The notes under the pieces are model-generated. The model was not told where the DNA came from. It searched no databases and saw only the letters and a program-made list of their open reading frames with translations. Positions 7,839 through 17,990 of a stretch of 54,458 nucleotides of DNA are shown here, piece after piece (position 1 is the stretch's first letter; each line of letters opens with the position of its first letter). Both the position numbers and the translations under genes were made by a program. The DNA is from Eubacterium ramulus ATCC 29099 (lineage in GTDB: Bacteria > Bacillota > Clostridia > Lachnospirales > Lachnospiraceae): NCBI RefSeq assembly GCF_000469345.1, contig NZ_KI271123.1, positions 1 through 54,458 of the forward strand, written 5' to 3'.

Positions 7839-9482
7839 TTAATTACGTACAATTTTACCAGTCATAGTCTTTTCTATTGCACTGACAAATTCTATTTTTC
7901 TAGGATATTTATATGGTGCAGTAGTGGTTTTCACAAAATCTTGTATTTCTTTTTTCAATTCCTCTGTTCCAACCTTTTCTTCCGATAATACAATGTCCGC
8001 CTTGATTATATTTCCCCTAATTTCATCGACTACTCCATAGACTTTACACTCTCTTATATAATTTAAATTTGCAAGTACACTTTCTATTTCATAAGGATTA
8101 ATTTTATATCCCGAAGATTTTATAAGGGTATCATTTCTTCCTATATACCAGTAAGCTCCCATCGCGTCTCTATAAGCCAAGTCATTAGTATGATAATATC
8201 CATTTATAATATGACTAGTTTCTTTTTTTTCACTAACCTGCAAATATGATGCCAATCCGATTGGTATTTTTTTGCGACAATCAATTACTATTTCTCCTAC
8301 CTCACCTATTTCTTCAGAAGTTATAATTTCTCCTGTATTCTTCATTAATTCGATTTTGTATATAGGATTTGGATATCCAATACTTCCAGTATTACATTTT
8401 CTTTTTTTAAAATCAGCTATAAGTAACCCTGTTTCTGACTGTCCGTATCCATTTGCAATCTTTATTCCTGTCAATAAATAAAAACGATTTATTATATCCT
8501 TTGGAAGTATTTCACCAGCTGAACAAGCACATGTAATTGAAGATAAATCATATTTTTTTATCTCCGAACGCAATAACATTCTATACATTGTCGGTGGCAT
8601 ACATATAGTATTAATTTTATATTTTTCAATCATATGTAATATATCTGAACCTTCAAATTTCCTGAAATCATACACGAAGACACATCCGCCGGATAGCCAC
8701 GGTCCGAATAACTTCCCCCATAATGCTTTTCCCCATCCTGTATCTGAAATAGTTAAATGCAATTTATCTTGTTCTATATTATTCCAATATTTACCTGTAA
8801 TATAATGTGCTAGAGGGTACAAATTATCATGTACTACCATTTTAGGTGTTCCTGATGTTCCAGACGTAAATAAAATAAACATTATATCCATCGCATTATA
8901 ATCTTGAGGTTTCACTAAGTCATTAGAAAACTTCTCATTTTCTTTATCTATATTTATCCAATTTTTATTTCCACCTCGAATAGAGAATCTAAGTATTGTA
9001 GTATTAACGCACTCGTTTATCACTTTGTCGGTTTCTTTTTGAAAATCCTCGCCATATAGTGAGATTATTGCCTTTGCGTTAGATATATTTATTCTTGCTT
9101 TAATATCTACCTCTCTTAATTGACTTACTACTGGAATTGGTATTGCACCAATTTTTATTAGTCCTAAAAAAATATACCAAAATTGATATGCTCTTCGTAA
9201 CGCTATCAATACCGCATCTCCTTTTTTTATTCCCTGAGCTGCAAAAAAATTTGCCATTCTATTAGAACAGTTTTTTAATTCCTTATAGTTTATGGATTTT
9301 TCTATTTTATTTTCATCAATATGCAATATTGCTATTTTTTTAGGATTTATTTCTGCTATTTTATCTATGATGTCATATGCAAAATGAAACTTTTCGAGAT
9401 TTTTAAATGATACTTCACTAATCTTATTCTCAATTATTACCGTATTTATATAGTTTTCCACTACATTTTCATCTAAATTCAT
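7839..9482 (-). CDS. Acyl-CoA/aryl-CoA ligase (AMP-binding)
   Basis: A 547-aa member of the adenylate-forming family, which activates a carboxylic acid with ATP and joins it to CoA. Motif A3 is ILFTSGTSGTPKMVV (about 199-213), A5 is NGYGQSETG, A8 is YHTNDLAYRD with the downstream IGRNDTLIKSSGYKI, and the catalytic Lys is in KTMTGKIVRN at the C-terminus. Overall it resembles medium-chain acyl- or benzoate-CoA ligases. The substrate cannot be read. It is a single gene with AGGAG 8 bp before the ATG. It lies on the same strand as the biosynthetic operon and has a possible matching operator at 9565-9595, so it may supply an acyl-CoA for the CAT-like transferase. Confidence 0.85.
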   Translation of the reverse strand: MNLDENVVENYINTVIIENKISEVSFKNLEKFHFAYDIIDKIAEINPKKIAILHIDENKIEKSINYKELKNCSNRMANFFAAQGIKKGDAVLIALRRAYQFWYIFLGLIKIGAIPIPVVSQLREVDIKARINISNAKAIISLYGEDFQKETDKVINECVNTTILRFSIRGGNKNWINIDKENEKFSNDLVKPQDYNAMDIMFILFTSGTSGTPKMVVHDNLYPLAHYITGKYWNNIEQDKLHLTISDTGWGKALWGKLFGPWLSGGCVFVYDFRKFEGSDILHMIEKYKINTICMPPTMYRMLLRSEIKKYDLSSITCACSAGEILPKDIINRFYLLTGIKIANGYGQSETGLLIADFKKRKCNTGSIGYPNPIYKIELMKNTGEIITSEEIGEVGEIVIDCRKKIPIGLASYLQVSEKKETSHIINGYYHTNDLAYRDAMGAYWYIGRNDTLIKSSGYKINPYEIESVLANLNYIRECKVYGVVDEIRGNIIKADIVLSEEKVGTEELKKEIQDFVKTTTAPYKYPRKIEFVSAIEKTMTGKIVRN

Positions 9483-9528
9483 ATGTACTACTCCTCACTG
9501 TTAAATATAGTCTAATCATGACCGACAT

Positions 9529-9595
9529 ACTTTAACATATAAATTTATAATAATTCTTATCTTTGTAATTATTCAGAACTTATATGTAATATTTT
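9529..9595 (-). promoter_or_regulatory. Possible third LytTR-like repeat pair
   Basis: On the plus strand GTAATTATT (9565) and GTAATATTT (9586) are 21 bp apart, the same spacing as the agrD operator, and a TAAAGT box lies 30 bp nearer the ligase gene. The match is weaker than at the other two sites and the region is very AT-rich, so chance cannot be excluded. Confidence 0.3.
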
Positions 9596-10287
9596 CTGAT
9601 TTTTTTCTTCTCATGTCAGTTTTATGGGATTAAAAAAGAAGGTTATTTGCACAGTTGTATTAAGTACATTATTTTTCCCAAATAATCTACATTCAACTTA
9701 AATATATAATTCAACCTTCTCTTGATTATCATGGTATATCAGAACTACCTGTCCGATAAAGTCAGAACCATGATTCCGCCAACGCAAAGCCACTTTGAGT
9801 TTGTCAAGATTAGATCTGCTTTAACGGGGCATTAGCCGTCTTTATAAGCACTGCTCCAGTACGTAATTTATCGAAACAAAATCTGTAGCTTTTACTGACT
9901 CTCATTCTCTGGAATGATATCTCTTATAATCCAGTTCGGTGGTTCACAGTACACCAGTATAATCACTCCTCTAAAAAGCTACTAGTTTTTCATACTTTTA
10001 AAACACCTCGTATAAACCATAATCAGACAAAACGAGCGTTTTTACGTTTACGCACGATAAACTAAGAATTTCCACAAATAGATATTTTTGTATGATGAAA
10101 CTACCAGATGTATAATTTGTCCTAACATTACTCAAGAAATACAGACCTCTCTCTTAAATAACAATCATTTTTTTATATAAAAAAATATAACCCCTTCTTT
10201 TCAGAGATTATATTCTTTATCATATAAATAATTATTGAGTTATCTGTAATTGCCATTTTGTAAAATAAATAACAGACACATAAGCTA
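9596..10287. other. Gene-free region with mobile-element debris
   Basis: About 690 bp without an intact gene. A minus-strand coding remnant lies at 9698-9820. Another short minus-strand stretch around 9920-9970 (reads CEPPNWIIRDIIPENESQ) looks like the end of a transposase or similar protein. The remainder is AT-rich with no clear signal. Confidence 0.35.
9698..9820 (-). pseudogene. C-terminal remnant of an unrecognised gene
   Basis: A minus-strand frame of about 40 codons without a start, containing LDKLKVALRWRNHGSDFIGQ and ending at a TAA at 9698. Its composition is protein-like and unlike the AT-rich surroundings. I do not recognise the family. Confidence 0.3.
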
Positions 10288-11496
10288 TTATTTATAAAGT
10301 TGATGATCAAAACGAAGAATCATTGCAATCATCATCACTAGCACTCCTGAACATACTATAATCCATTCTAAAGGAATTATATCTGCCATCGGTCCAAAAA
10401 TCACCATTCCTATCGGAATAAAGCCAGAATACATAGATCCCATTAATCCGAAAATACGGCCTTGCATTAAGCTTTTCACATTTTCTTGAATCAATGTTGT
10501 AATCGAAGTTTGTACTATCGTTAGAGCAACACCGTATAATGCCATTAAAATAAGATATAATATAAATTTTTTTGTCAATCCCATGCCAACAGCCATTATT
10601 CCGAAGATAAATAGCCCAAATACAAGAGTATTTATGCGGCTCTTAAAACCTCGCCATAAACTCATCAATAATCCACCCATTATCATTCCAAAAAAACCAA
10701 TTAATTCTACAGCTGTTAGATACCAATATGTATTGCCATAAACCCTGTTAACTAAAAGACCAGCAAGAAATCCTGCAGGAACACACAAAAAAGTGAATAA
10801 TCCATAAACTATAAGTAATTTTCTAATCAGTTTATCTGAAAAAGCAAAATGAATTCCCATACGCATATCTTTTATAACTGAAGCTGATTTTTCTATGCTT
10901 CTTTGTTTAGGAATCAATACACAGGAAAGTATTCCCACCCCAAATACTGCTGTTAAAATATCAATAATTAATGTGGATTGTAATGTACTAAGTGATAATA
11001 ACAAACCTGCGGCTGCGGGTGCCGCAAATTGGACAAGTGATTGCATAGTGGCATTAATACCATTAAAACGCATAAGCTGAGACTCTGGCACTAGTTGAGG
11101 TATTACAGCGTTAACAGCAGGTGTCTGTATTCCAGCCCCTACTGAGCGAATTATTGACATTACGAGTAAACCTCCAAGTAAAAATTTTTCTTCTCTAATA
11201 AAAGGCATTGCTAACATCATAATAAATGTAACTGCTGCAATTGATATATCTGCACCAATAATTAATCTTTTACGGCTATATCTATCGGCCCATACACCAC
11301 CAATAAAAGACATTAAGAACTGTGGAAGATATGAACAAATACTAAAAGCTGCTACCCACACTCCAGATGAAGTATTAAGCGTTACATACCATACAATTGC
11401 CATTTGCACAAGTGTAGATCCAAAAAGTGTAACGCATTGACTTATAAGGAAAAGTACTGTCCTACTTTTCCAATTAACTATTCTCTTTTCAATCAC
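10288..11496 (-). CDS. MFS efflux transporter (MefA/DHA3-like)
   Basis: A 402-aa transporter with about 12 membrane segments. The motif between helices 2 and 3 is GGVWADRYSRKRLI, the MFS signature G-x3-D-R-x-x-R. The overall form (MIEKRIVNWKSRTVLFLISQ onward) resembles the macrolide-efflux Mef/DHA3 branch, which uses the proton gradient to export small molecules. The GTG start overlaps the end of the AraC-GNAT gene by 8 bp and has GGAGG upstream, so the two are cotranscribed. Next to a biosynthetic operon it may export the product or confer self-protection. The substrate is unknown. Confidence 0.88.
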   Translation of the reverse strand: MIEKRIVNWKSRTVLFLISQCVTLFGSTLVQMAIVWYVTLNTSSGVWVAAFSICSYLPQFLMSFIGGVWADRYSRKRLIIGADISIAAVTFIMMLAMPFIREEKFLLGGLLVMSIIRSVGAGIQTPAVNAVIPQLVPESQLMRFNGINATMQSLVQFAAPAAAGLLLSLSTLQSTLIIDILTAVFGVGILSCVLIPKQRSIEKSASVIKDMRMGIHFAFSDKLIRKLLIVYGLFTFLCVPAGFLAGLLVNRVYGNTYWYLTAVELIGFFGMIMGGLLMSLWRGFKSRINTLVFGLFIFGIMAVGMGLTKKFILYLILMALYGVALTIVQTSITTLIQENVKSLMQGRIFGLMGSMYSGFIPIGMVIFGPMADIIPLEWIIVCSGVLVMMIAMILRFDHQLYK

Positions 11497-12343
11497 TATT
11501 TTTAACCTCCATTATATGATCAGAACGTACAAATCGTTGCGTCGGATAACCGAACTCAATTAATAACTCTCTTTCGGCAAAGCCAAGTTGCATTAATTCA
11601 TTTCTATATCCTGTATCTGCTCTATCATGCTTACGATATGTTGTCGTACTGATTTCACGATCAGGAATATACTCTTCAATTAATTTATCCAAAAAAAGTT
11701 TTTGAATTCCTTTATTACGATATTGAGGATGTATTCCCATAAATTCAATACTTCCAGTATCATAAGAAAACGCCATAACCCCAACTACAGTATTTTGTTT
11801 TTCTAAAATAAGTGCATTTCTTTGTTCAATGCACACTTTTAGCTTTTCTATATATTCTAGTTCATTCAAATTGGGATAGCCATCAATCACTAGCCTTACA
11901 AGTTCCATCCATGCTGATATATCTTCCATCTTAGCTAATCTAATATCTGATTTTGAAAAATTTATTTTTACATTCTTACTATGCAATGTAACTCTCAATT
12001 GTAAGGGATAAAATTCCTGACGTTCACGATATTCTGCTGGTGTTATTTTATACATTGCTTTAAATGCTACTGTGAATGCTGGCTGACTTTCATAACCACA
12101 GATAAATGCTATTTCAATTATAGGCTTTGTAGAAAAAACTAACAATTTTGCTGCTTCTGTAAGTTGTCTCCGTACCACGTAATCGTGTATTGTCATGCCA
12201 ACTGTTTTAGTAAACATTCGATGTATGTAATATTTTGAATAATGAACATAACGTGCGACTGTATCTAATTCTACTTTTCCGTCAAGATTATTCTCAATAT
12301 AGCTTATAACTGCTTCAATATCAATCACTGATTTTTTTTTCAT
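11489..12343 (-). CDS. AraC-type regulator fused to GNAT acetyltransferase
   Basis: A 284-aa fusion. Residues 1-110 are the double HTH of AraC proteins (KYYIHRMFTKTVGMTIHDYV and AFTVAFKAMYKITPAEYRER). Residues about 134-275 are a GNAT domain with the acetyl-CoA loop IHPQYRNKGIQKLFLD and the preceding GSIEFMG strand. The GNAT part might sense or modify a ligand, or inactivate a toxic compound, while the HTH part activates the downstream MFS gene. An HTH domain at the N-terminus and no cupin distinguish it from the other AraC proteins in this window. RBS AAAGGAGGACAC precedes the ATG. Confidence 0.85.
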   Translation of the reverse strand: MKKKSVIDIEAVISYIENNLDGKVELDTVARYVHYSKYYIHRMFTKTVGMTIHDYVVRRQLTEAAKLLVFSTKPIIEIAFICGYESQPAFTVAFKAMYKITPAEYRERQEFYPLQLRVTLHSKNVKINFSKSDIRLAKMEDISAWMELVRLVIDGYPNLNELEYIEKLKVCIEQRNALILEKQNTVVGVMAFSYDTGSIEFMGIHPQYRNKGIQKLFLDKLIEEYIPDREISTTTYRKHDRADTGYRNELMQLGFAERELLIEFGYPTQRFVRSDHIMEVKNSD

Positions 12344-12482
12344 TTTTGTGTCCTCCTTTCCGTTGAATAGAATAACAGAATCTTAAACCGTTTTTTTTAC
12401 AATTCTTGCTATGTTATTTAATGAAATAACTTTATATGCAAATATAGCAAAAAATCAATATAATTTATCTGTGAAGAAGATA

Positions 12483-12528
12483 AAATCAAACCATACTTAC
12501 GCTTTAAATACGAGTATGGTTTGATTTT
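12483..12528. terminator. Bidirectional terminator after metK
   Basis: A stem of about 19 bp (AAATCAAACCATACT / AGTATGGTTTGATTT) with T-rich DNA on both sides, 5 bp beyond the metK stop. It ends the 11-gene operon and separates it from the AraC-GNAT/MFS unit. Confidence 0.85.
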
Positions 12529-12533
12529 TTACT

Positions 12534-13721
12534 TTATAAATATTTTTTTAATATTTTTACTTTATCCAATTTCTCCCAAGGTAGATTTAAATCTTGGCGT
12601 CCAAAATGTCCGTATGAAGATGTTTGTTTATATATAGGTCTTCTCAAATTCAACATTTCTATAATACCAGCAGGTCTTAAATCAAATACTTCTGATACAA
12701 TCTCTGATAATTTCTTGTCTGAAATTCTACCTGTGCTAAATGTATCTATCATAATTGAAGTTGGCTCAGCTACTCCAATAGCATAAGAAATTTGGATTTC
12801 ACATTTCTTAGCCAATCCCGCAGCCACAATATTTTTTGCAACATAGCGTGCTGCATATGCTGCTGACCGATCCACTTTTGTACAATCTTTTCCTGAAAAA
12901 GCTCCTCCTCCATGACGTGCCATTCCACCATAGGTATCAACAATAATCTTTCTTCCCGTAACACCACTATCCCCATGAGGTCCACCTACAACAAATCTCC
13001 CTGTAGGATTAATAAAAATCTTTGTGTTATCATCCACCATTTCAGGAGGTAAAATTGCATCTAAAACGTATTTTTTAATATCTTTCTGCAATTGTTCCTG
13101 TGTGATGTCTGGATCATGTTGTGTAGAAATAACAACTGATTCCAAACGTGTCGGCATTCCCTGTGTATCATATTCTACAGAAACTTGACTTTTTCCGTCC
13201 GGTCTGAGATATAACAGTTTTTTTTCATTCCGTAACTTTGTCAATTGCAACACAAGTTTATGTGCAAGAATAATTGGATACGGCATCAATTCTTCTGTTT
13301 CATCGGTTGCATACCCAAACATCATTCCTTGATCTCCTGCCCCTATTTTTATTTCTTTAAGACTCGAATCTTTTGACTCTAATGCTTGATCTACACCTAA
13401 TGCAATATCTTTTGATTGTTCATCAATTGCAGTAAGTACAGCACATGTATCAGCGTCAAAACCATAAGATGCATCTGTATAACCAATTTTACGAATTGTA
13501 TCTCTAACTATTTGAGGGATATCTACATAAGCTTTTGTGCTAATTTCTCCCATTACTAATACAAGTCCTGTAGTAATTGCAGTTTCACATGCAACACGGC
13601 TCATGGGGTCCTGTTCAATTAATGCGTCTAAAATAGCATCCGAAATGGCATCGCACATTTTATCAGGATGTCCTTCTGTTACTGATTCTGATGTAAAAAA
13701 ATAGCTCTCTTTCATTTTCAT
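12534..13721 (-). CDS. metK: S-adenosylmethionine synthetase
   Basis: A 395-aa MetK, full length for the family (about 380-400). It makes SAM from ATP and methionine. Visible signatures are [16 protein letters not shown] at the N-terminus, [12 protein letters not shown] (about 122-133) and [19 protein letters not shown] (about 271-289). It is the last gene of the operon, 6 bp after the DAHP synthase. The operon also encodes two radical SAM enzymes and a methyltransferase, so a dedicated SAM supply makes sense. Whether it is a second copy cannot be seen here, but metK is normally a separate housekeeping gene and its place in this operon is unusual. Confidence 0.95.
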   Translation of the reverse strand: MKMKESYFFTSESVTEGHPDKMCDAISDAILDALIEQDPMSRVACETAITTGLVLVMGEISTKAYVDIPQIVRDTIRKIGYTDASYGFDADTCAVLTAIDEQSKDIALGVDQALESKDSSLKEIKIGAGDQGMMFGYATDETEELMPYPIILAHKLVLQLTKLRNEKKLLYLRPDGKSQVSVEYDTQGMPTRLESVVISTQHDPDITQEQLQKDIKKYVLDAILPPEMVDDNTKIFINPTGRFVVGGPHGDSGVTGRKIIVDTYGGMARHGGGAFSGKDCTKVDRSAAYAARYVAKNIVAAGLAKKCEIQISYAIGVAEPTSIMIDTFSTGRISDKKLSEIVSEVFDLRPAGIIEMLNLRRPIYKQTSSYGHFGRQDLNLPWEKLDKVKILKKYL

Positions 13722-13727
13722 TTACCT

Positions 13728-14459
13728 CTATAAATATTTTTCTTCTTCTAATTTCTCATATAATTGACAAAATTCTGTAATACTTAATTGCTGTTGACTA
13801 TCAGATAACGCCTTTTCTGGAGTTGGATGTACTTCTACCATCAGTTCATCAGCTCCCGCTGCTATAGCAGCGCACGCCATTGGTAATATAATATCTTTCC
13901 TTCCTAGAGAATGGCTTAAATCAACCACAACAGAATACGATATTACTTGTTTTAATAGAGCTACACAAGACAAATCTAATGTATTGCGCGTAGCACCTTC
14001 CATCGTTCTAATTCCACGTTCACATAACCAAATATTATTATTTCCATTAACATTAATATACTCAGATGCTTCAATGAACTCTTCAAAAGTCGCTGACAAG
14101 CCTCTCTTCAACAAAATAGTATTATCCACTTTTCCTAACTCTTTTAACAACGTGTAATTATACATGTTTCTACTCCCCACTTGCAATATATCAATTTTGT
14201 CTTTCATAAAATCAATGTCTCTTACATCCATAATCTCAGAGACAGATAACAAATTATATTTTTGAGCAACTTCATGTATAATCTCAATTCCCTCTTTTCC
14301 CATTCCCTGAAAAGATTTTGGTGATGTTCTCGGTTTATAAGCTCCTGCGCGCAAATAACGTATTTGATAAAAAGAGAGTATCTTTCCAATTTTTTCCATT
14401 TGCTCGTAAGATTCCACAGCGCATGGACCAATGATTAGTTCTACCTTTTTAGGACTCAT
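13728..14459 (-). CDS. aroF: DAHP synthase, type I-beta, no regulatory domain
   Basis: A 243-aa 3-deoxy-7-phosphoheptulonate synthase, the first step of the shikimate pathway (PEP + erythrose 4-phosphate). Motifs GPCAVES (9-15), RAGAYKPRTSPKSFQG, QVGSRNMYN, LLKRGLSAT and VDLSHSLGRKD match the AroA-I-beta barrel. There is no ferredoxin-like or chorismate-mutase regulatory domain, so it may escape feedback inhibition, a common trait of pathway-dedicated copies. The start at 14459 (MSPKK) is chosen over an upstream ATG at 14474 because GAGGGTG precedes it; the gene overlaps the CAT-like gene by 11 bp. Confidence 0.9.
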   Translation of the reverse strand: MSPKKVELIIGPCAVESYEQMEKIGKILSFYQIRYLRAGAYKPRTSPKSFQGMGKEGIEIIHEVAQKYNLLSVSEIMDVRDIDFMKDKIDILQVGSRNMYNYTLLKELGKVDNTILLKRGLSATFEEFIEASEYINVNGNNNIWLCERGIRTMEGATRNTLDLSCVALLKQVISYSVVVDLSHSLGRKDIILPMACAAIAAGADELMVEVHPTPEKALSDSQQQLSITEFCQLYEKLEEEKYL

Positions 14460-15102
14460 AAACAACACCCTCATTGTTTATAAATTTTTGAATTTCATCT
14501 TCTAGCTTCTGATAGAAAATTCCAATGTGAAGTCCGTCCATTAAAGCATGATGGGCTTGTACATTTACAGGCATTAAAATCCTATTTTCCTGTTTATAAT
14601 ATTTTCCCCATGCAACTCTAGGTATTGAATCAGTCGGGGATATAGATACTGGATGAAGTATATGTGTAAAAGATACCCACGGGACGCAAGAAATAAATAT
14701 CAAATCATTTCGCTCTTCCTCATGATCCAGATTTATATTCCCCATCAATTTATTTGATTCGGAAATAGCACATTCATAAAATGTATTAAAATCAAGTGTA
14801 AATGGCACTGTGCAAAAATTAAACGCATCCTCTTGAACCTTTAAAATGTATGACGGATGTACTATGTCATATTCAACTATTTGATTATTCTCAAAACGAT
14901 ATTTGAACTCTTTAATCGTATTACATACCTTCGAGACCAAATACATAAATACTTTAAAAAAAGAATACTTCTCTTGTTTACAATATATAACAAGCTTAGT
15001 TACGTCAACATTTGCAGTAATCCCTACATATGGGTAATCCATCTCCTTAAATAATTTAAATATATTTCTTCTTGACTTTTTTTCAATATCAACAACTTTC
15101 AT
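14449..15102 (-). CDS. CAT-like acyltransferase
   Basis: A 217-aa protein of the chloramphenicol acetyltransferase fold, a trimeric acyl-CoA-dependent O- or N-acyltransferase. The catalytic motif is HHALMDG (184-190, family pattern HHxxxDG), and the VSFTHILHP segment (143-151) corresponds to the conserved SFT region. A drug-resistance role is possible, but its position inside the operon, 23 bp after the B12 radical SAM gene and overlapping the DAHP synthase, points to acylation of a pathway intermediate or self-protection. The acyl donor might come from the ligase at 7839-9482. Confidence 0.85.
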   Translation of the reverse strand: MKVVDIEKKSRRNIFKLFKEMDYPYVGITANVDVTKLVIYCKQEKYSFFKVFMYLVSKVCNTIKEFKYRFENNQIVEYDIVHPSYILKVQEDAFNFCTVPFTLDFNTFYECAISESNKLMGNINLDHEEERNDLIFISCVPWVSFTHILHPVSISPTDSIPRVAWGKYYKQENRILMPVNVQAHHALMDGLHIGIFYQKLEDEIQKFINNEGVVYES

Positions 15103-15125
15103 CTAATTGACTCCTTTCTGCAAAT

Positions 15126-16598
15126 CTAAAAAAAGTCATAGTCATTTAAAACAAATCCTAATTTTTTCTTTTCTTCATAATATGGTGATGCCTCAGTTGC
15201 CTTACGAATCGACTTCTTCAAATCTCTTAAGAGTCGAATGGTATCTTCCCGTGTCTGATATGGCATATCATGTGTAACTAGTTCTGGATAAAGACCATTT
15301 TCACGCCTTTCAGTATTCGAAAACACCTTAAAGTCATGAAAATCATGGAAATATGCCCGTATATCATATAGTTTTCTGTTTTTATATAATTCTGTTTGCG
15401 GAAATAATAACATTTGTGAAACTCTTTCAGTTAAAACTCCCATATTAGTTGTTTCAATAATGGCCTTTTCAGTTAGTTTCACATCTTCTTCTGTTTCACC
15501 CGGCAAACTGATAAGCCACCATGCAGTTGATACTGTCTTGGTTTTACCTAAAATCTCTACATCTCTGTAAATTTTATCCAAATTATAGTAACGTCCCATA
15601 TTTCTTGCTACCTTTTCAGAACCTGTTTCAATACCATAATCAACTGCAACTTTTTGTGCTGGAAAAGACTCCAGCACTTTGAATATATCAGAACTTAAAT
15701 ATCCTGGTTCTACAAAAAAGTGCATTGCATCTACAAACAAATTCTCTTGTTTAGCTAGATCCACAAACTTTTCTATTGGTTTATTTCCATTTGCGTAAAA
15801 AGAATCCTGAATTAAAATATTAGTTTTTCCTTCTTGTAGATAAAGTTTCATTTGGTCAATCAAATATTCCGGTGAATGAAACGCTCTTTTATTACGTCCA
15901 AGTTTACCTAAACCATTTCCTTCTAAACAATGAACACAAGATTGGGGGCATCCACCTCGAACTGTATCAAGAGCTGCTGCATACGGGATAATATCACCAG
16001 GAAGTGGATCTATTTTAGGCCATATTCCTTTGTGAGAAAGAAATGGTAGATTATCCAACTCTAATTTTATGTCCCTTCTAGTATATTCTATTTCTCCATT
16101 AGAATTTTTCACCATTAAACCCGGTATTGACTTTTCTATAATACCGCTTTCTTCTACTGATTTTACAACATCATATAATGTTTCCTCACCTTCACCCACT
16201 ATAACTCCATCTATCAATCCAGAATAACTTTCCACTATATCTCTAGAAAAAAAACTGGCATGTTGTCCACCCACAATAATCGGAATATTAGGATAAATTT
16301 CTTTTAATAATGTTGCGGTTTCTAACATACCCACACTTTGATGTACCCACATATTTCCAATTCCAAATAAAATAGGCTCTCTTGATTTAATCTTATCAAT
16401 GACTTGCTGCAAACTATATCCGTTTCTAAACGCCTTGGCTAAATGTAATATCTCTACCTCGTATCCTTTTTCTTTTAAATAGGCTGATAATGACATTAAT
16501 CCTATACTATCAAATTGATCAAATAAAGCAGGCTGAACATTCATTAATTTAAAAGAAGTATGCGGTTGAATGAGACATACAAAATTTTTTTTATTCAT
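15126..16598 (-). CDS. B12-binding-type radical SAM enzyme
   Basis: A 490-aa class-B-like radical SAM protein. Residues about 1-160 form a Rossmann-like cobalamin-binding domain (IGLMSLSAYLKEKGYEVEIL, then PIIVGGQHASF and GVIVGEGEETL) without the classical DxHxxG His, as in many of this class. The [4Fe-4S] motif is C217-x3-C221-x2-C224 (GGCPQSCVHC). Related enzymes methylate unreactive carbon or phosphorus atoms or rearrange carbon skeletons. The start at 16598 (MNKKNF) is preferred because AAAGGAAA lies 5 bp upstream. Oxygen-sensitive, consistent with an anaerobe. The substrate is unknown. Confidence 0.87.
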   Translation of the reverse strand: MNKKNFVCLIQPHTSFKLMNVQPALFDQFDSIGLMSLSAYLKEKGYEVEILHLAKAFRNGYSLQQVIDKIKSREPILFGIGNMWVHQSVGMLETATLLKEIYPNIPIIVGGQHASFFSRDIVESYSGLIDGVIVGEGEETLYDVVKSVEESGIIEKSIPGLMVKNSNGEIEYTRRDIKLELDNLPFLSHKGIWPKIDPLPGDIIPYAAALDTVRGGCPQSCVHCLEGNGLGKLGRNKRAFHSPEYLIDQMKLYLQEGKTNILIQDSFYANGNKPIEKFVDLAKQENLFVDAMHFFVEPGYLSSDIFKVLESFPAQKVAVDYGIETGSEKVARNMGRYYNLDKIYRDVEILGKTKTVSTAWWLISLPGETEEDVKLTEKAIIETTNMGVLTERVSQMLLFPQTELYKNRKLYDIRAYFHDFHDFKVFSNTERRENGLYPELVTHDMPYQTREDTIRLLRDLKKSIRKATEASPYYEEKKKLGFVLNDYDFF

Positions 16599-16665
16599 AT
16601 TTTTCCTTTCATTACTGATTATATTTCTCACAAATTATACCTGCAAGAAATATAATCAGTTTCTT

Positions 16666-17910
16666 TTATCTAATAGTGTTCGAAATATCCCCAGTATTTC
16701 TATAAATTTCTAATAGTTCCTCTTGCCCCTGTTCATTTGGACATATTGTATCAAAACAATGTTTCCAAAATACGTTATCAGCCTCTCTACTTTTCATACA
16801 CACTTCTTTTCTACAAAAAATTACTGCTTGGGATTTTTCCTCTTTATGAACTAAATAATCATTTGCTTTTAACTGTTCAATAAAATGATTAATTCTTTTA
16901 ATTTTAATATTTTCATCCACCTGTTCCTCCATTGCCGCTGCTTCCGTTCCATCCTTAGGAGAAAAAATGAACAAGTGTCCCCAATCAATTTTTGTATCTA
17001 ATACAAACTTAATACTTTCCTCCAATTCAGTATCTGTTTCAGTTGGAAAACCAATAATCACTTCTGTTCCTAATATCAATTGCGGACTAACCTTTTTCAG
17101 TTCCAGAAATGCTTTTTTTAGCTGGTTCATGTCTGCTTTTCTACGCATTAATTTTATAATTCTTTCACTTCCAGACTGAATTGCTGATACAATCATGCCC
17201 AATGTGTTTTTTTGTGCCGCATCAAGAATACTGTCATAGTACTTTAATAACCATTTCGGATGGAGCGAATCAATTAAGGCACTATATCCATTTTCAACCA
17301 ATGGTAATTCTTGAATCAGACTTCCAAAAGACTCACCAATATCTAATCCGTACGCACCTACGTTATCGCCATTGATAACAACTTTATCAGCATTACTTTC
17401 ATTAAACAATTTTATTTCGCTTACACATTTTTCTACTGGTTTACTATGTAATTTTCCAACTGCCCATCGTGTAGCACAATATGAGCAATTTTCTGGACAG
17501 CCCCTACTTACCTCTACACAGAAATATTTGCTTCCCCATGCCATATCATGCACATCCGGTATATCTTTTAATTTGTGAAATTTCCCAAAGATGTCGTCAA
17601 ATTTTTCCAGCTCAGTATTTCTAATAACTATTCCAGAAAAAATAGATTTGAGTTTTTCAATATCTGTATCTGGTACACACCCTGTAACAATAATTTTTGC
17701 TGAGTATTTTTTTACTCTCTCAATCTGTTCAAGTGCCATTTTTGTTGTTTCATTTATAAATCCACAACTAGTAACTACAATATAGTCAGCAATCATCTCA
17801 TCTCTTACTAAATTGTAGCCATTTAACTGCAAATAAACACCCAGTTTAGCCATATCCATTTCACGTCTGCTACAATTTAAATTACATATAATACATACTT
17901 TCTCACTCAT
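16666..17910 (-). CDS. Methylthiotransferase-like radical SAM enzyme
   Basis: A 414-aa relative of MiaB/RimO. The N-terminal UPF0004 domain keeps the three cysteines of the auxiliary cluster: Cys9 in CNLN, Cys49 in TSCGFI, Cys78 in VTGCVP. The radical SAM cysteines are C138-x3-C142-x2-C145 (RGCPENCSYC). No C-terminal TRAM domain is visible; the tail (about 350-414) is instead cysteine-containing and unlike RNA-binding MTTases. It may therefore add sulfur or methylthio groups to a small molecule. A strong AAGGAGG lies 33 nt before the ATG with a small hairpin (CAAAAGT / ACTTTTG) between, which may bring them together. Confidence 0.83.
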   Translation of the reverse strand: MSEKVCIICNLNCSRREMDMAKLGVYLQLNGYNLVRDEMIADYIVVTSCGFINETTKMALEQIERVKKYSAKIIVTGCVPDTDIEKLKSIFSGIVIRNTELEKFDDIFGKFHKLKDIPDVHDMAWGSKYFCVEVSRGCPENCSYCATRWAVGKLHSKPVEKCVSEIKLFNESNADKVVINGDNVGAYGLDIGESFGSLIQELPLVENGYSALIDSLHPKWLLKYYDSILDAAQKNTLGMIVSAIQSGSERIIKLMRRKADMNQLKKAFLELKKVSPQLILGTEVIIGFPTETDTELEESIKFVLDTKIDWGHLFIFSPKDGTEAAAMEEQVDENIKIKRINHFIEQLKANDYLVHKEEKSQAVIFCRKEVCMKSREADNVFWKHCFDTICPNEQGQEELLEIYRNTGDISNTIR

Positions 17911-17990
17911 ATTCTTTGCTCAAAAGTCTTATAACTTTTGATTTCCTCCTTATCATTACTATTCTTCTGCAGATATTTCTAATTTTTTAT

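Noticed and set aside
12770-12985. 71-aa minus-strand frame inside metK
   Set aside because: An alternative frame of a fully conserved gene.
14449-15102. Chloramphenicol resistance gene
   Set aside because: The HHxxxDG motif fits CAT, but the gene is embedded and overlapping within a biosynthetic operon, so a pathway acyltransferase is more likely; resistance is not claimed.
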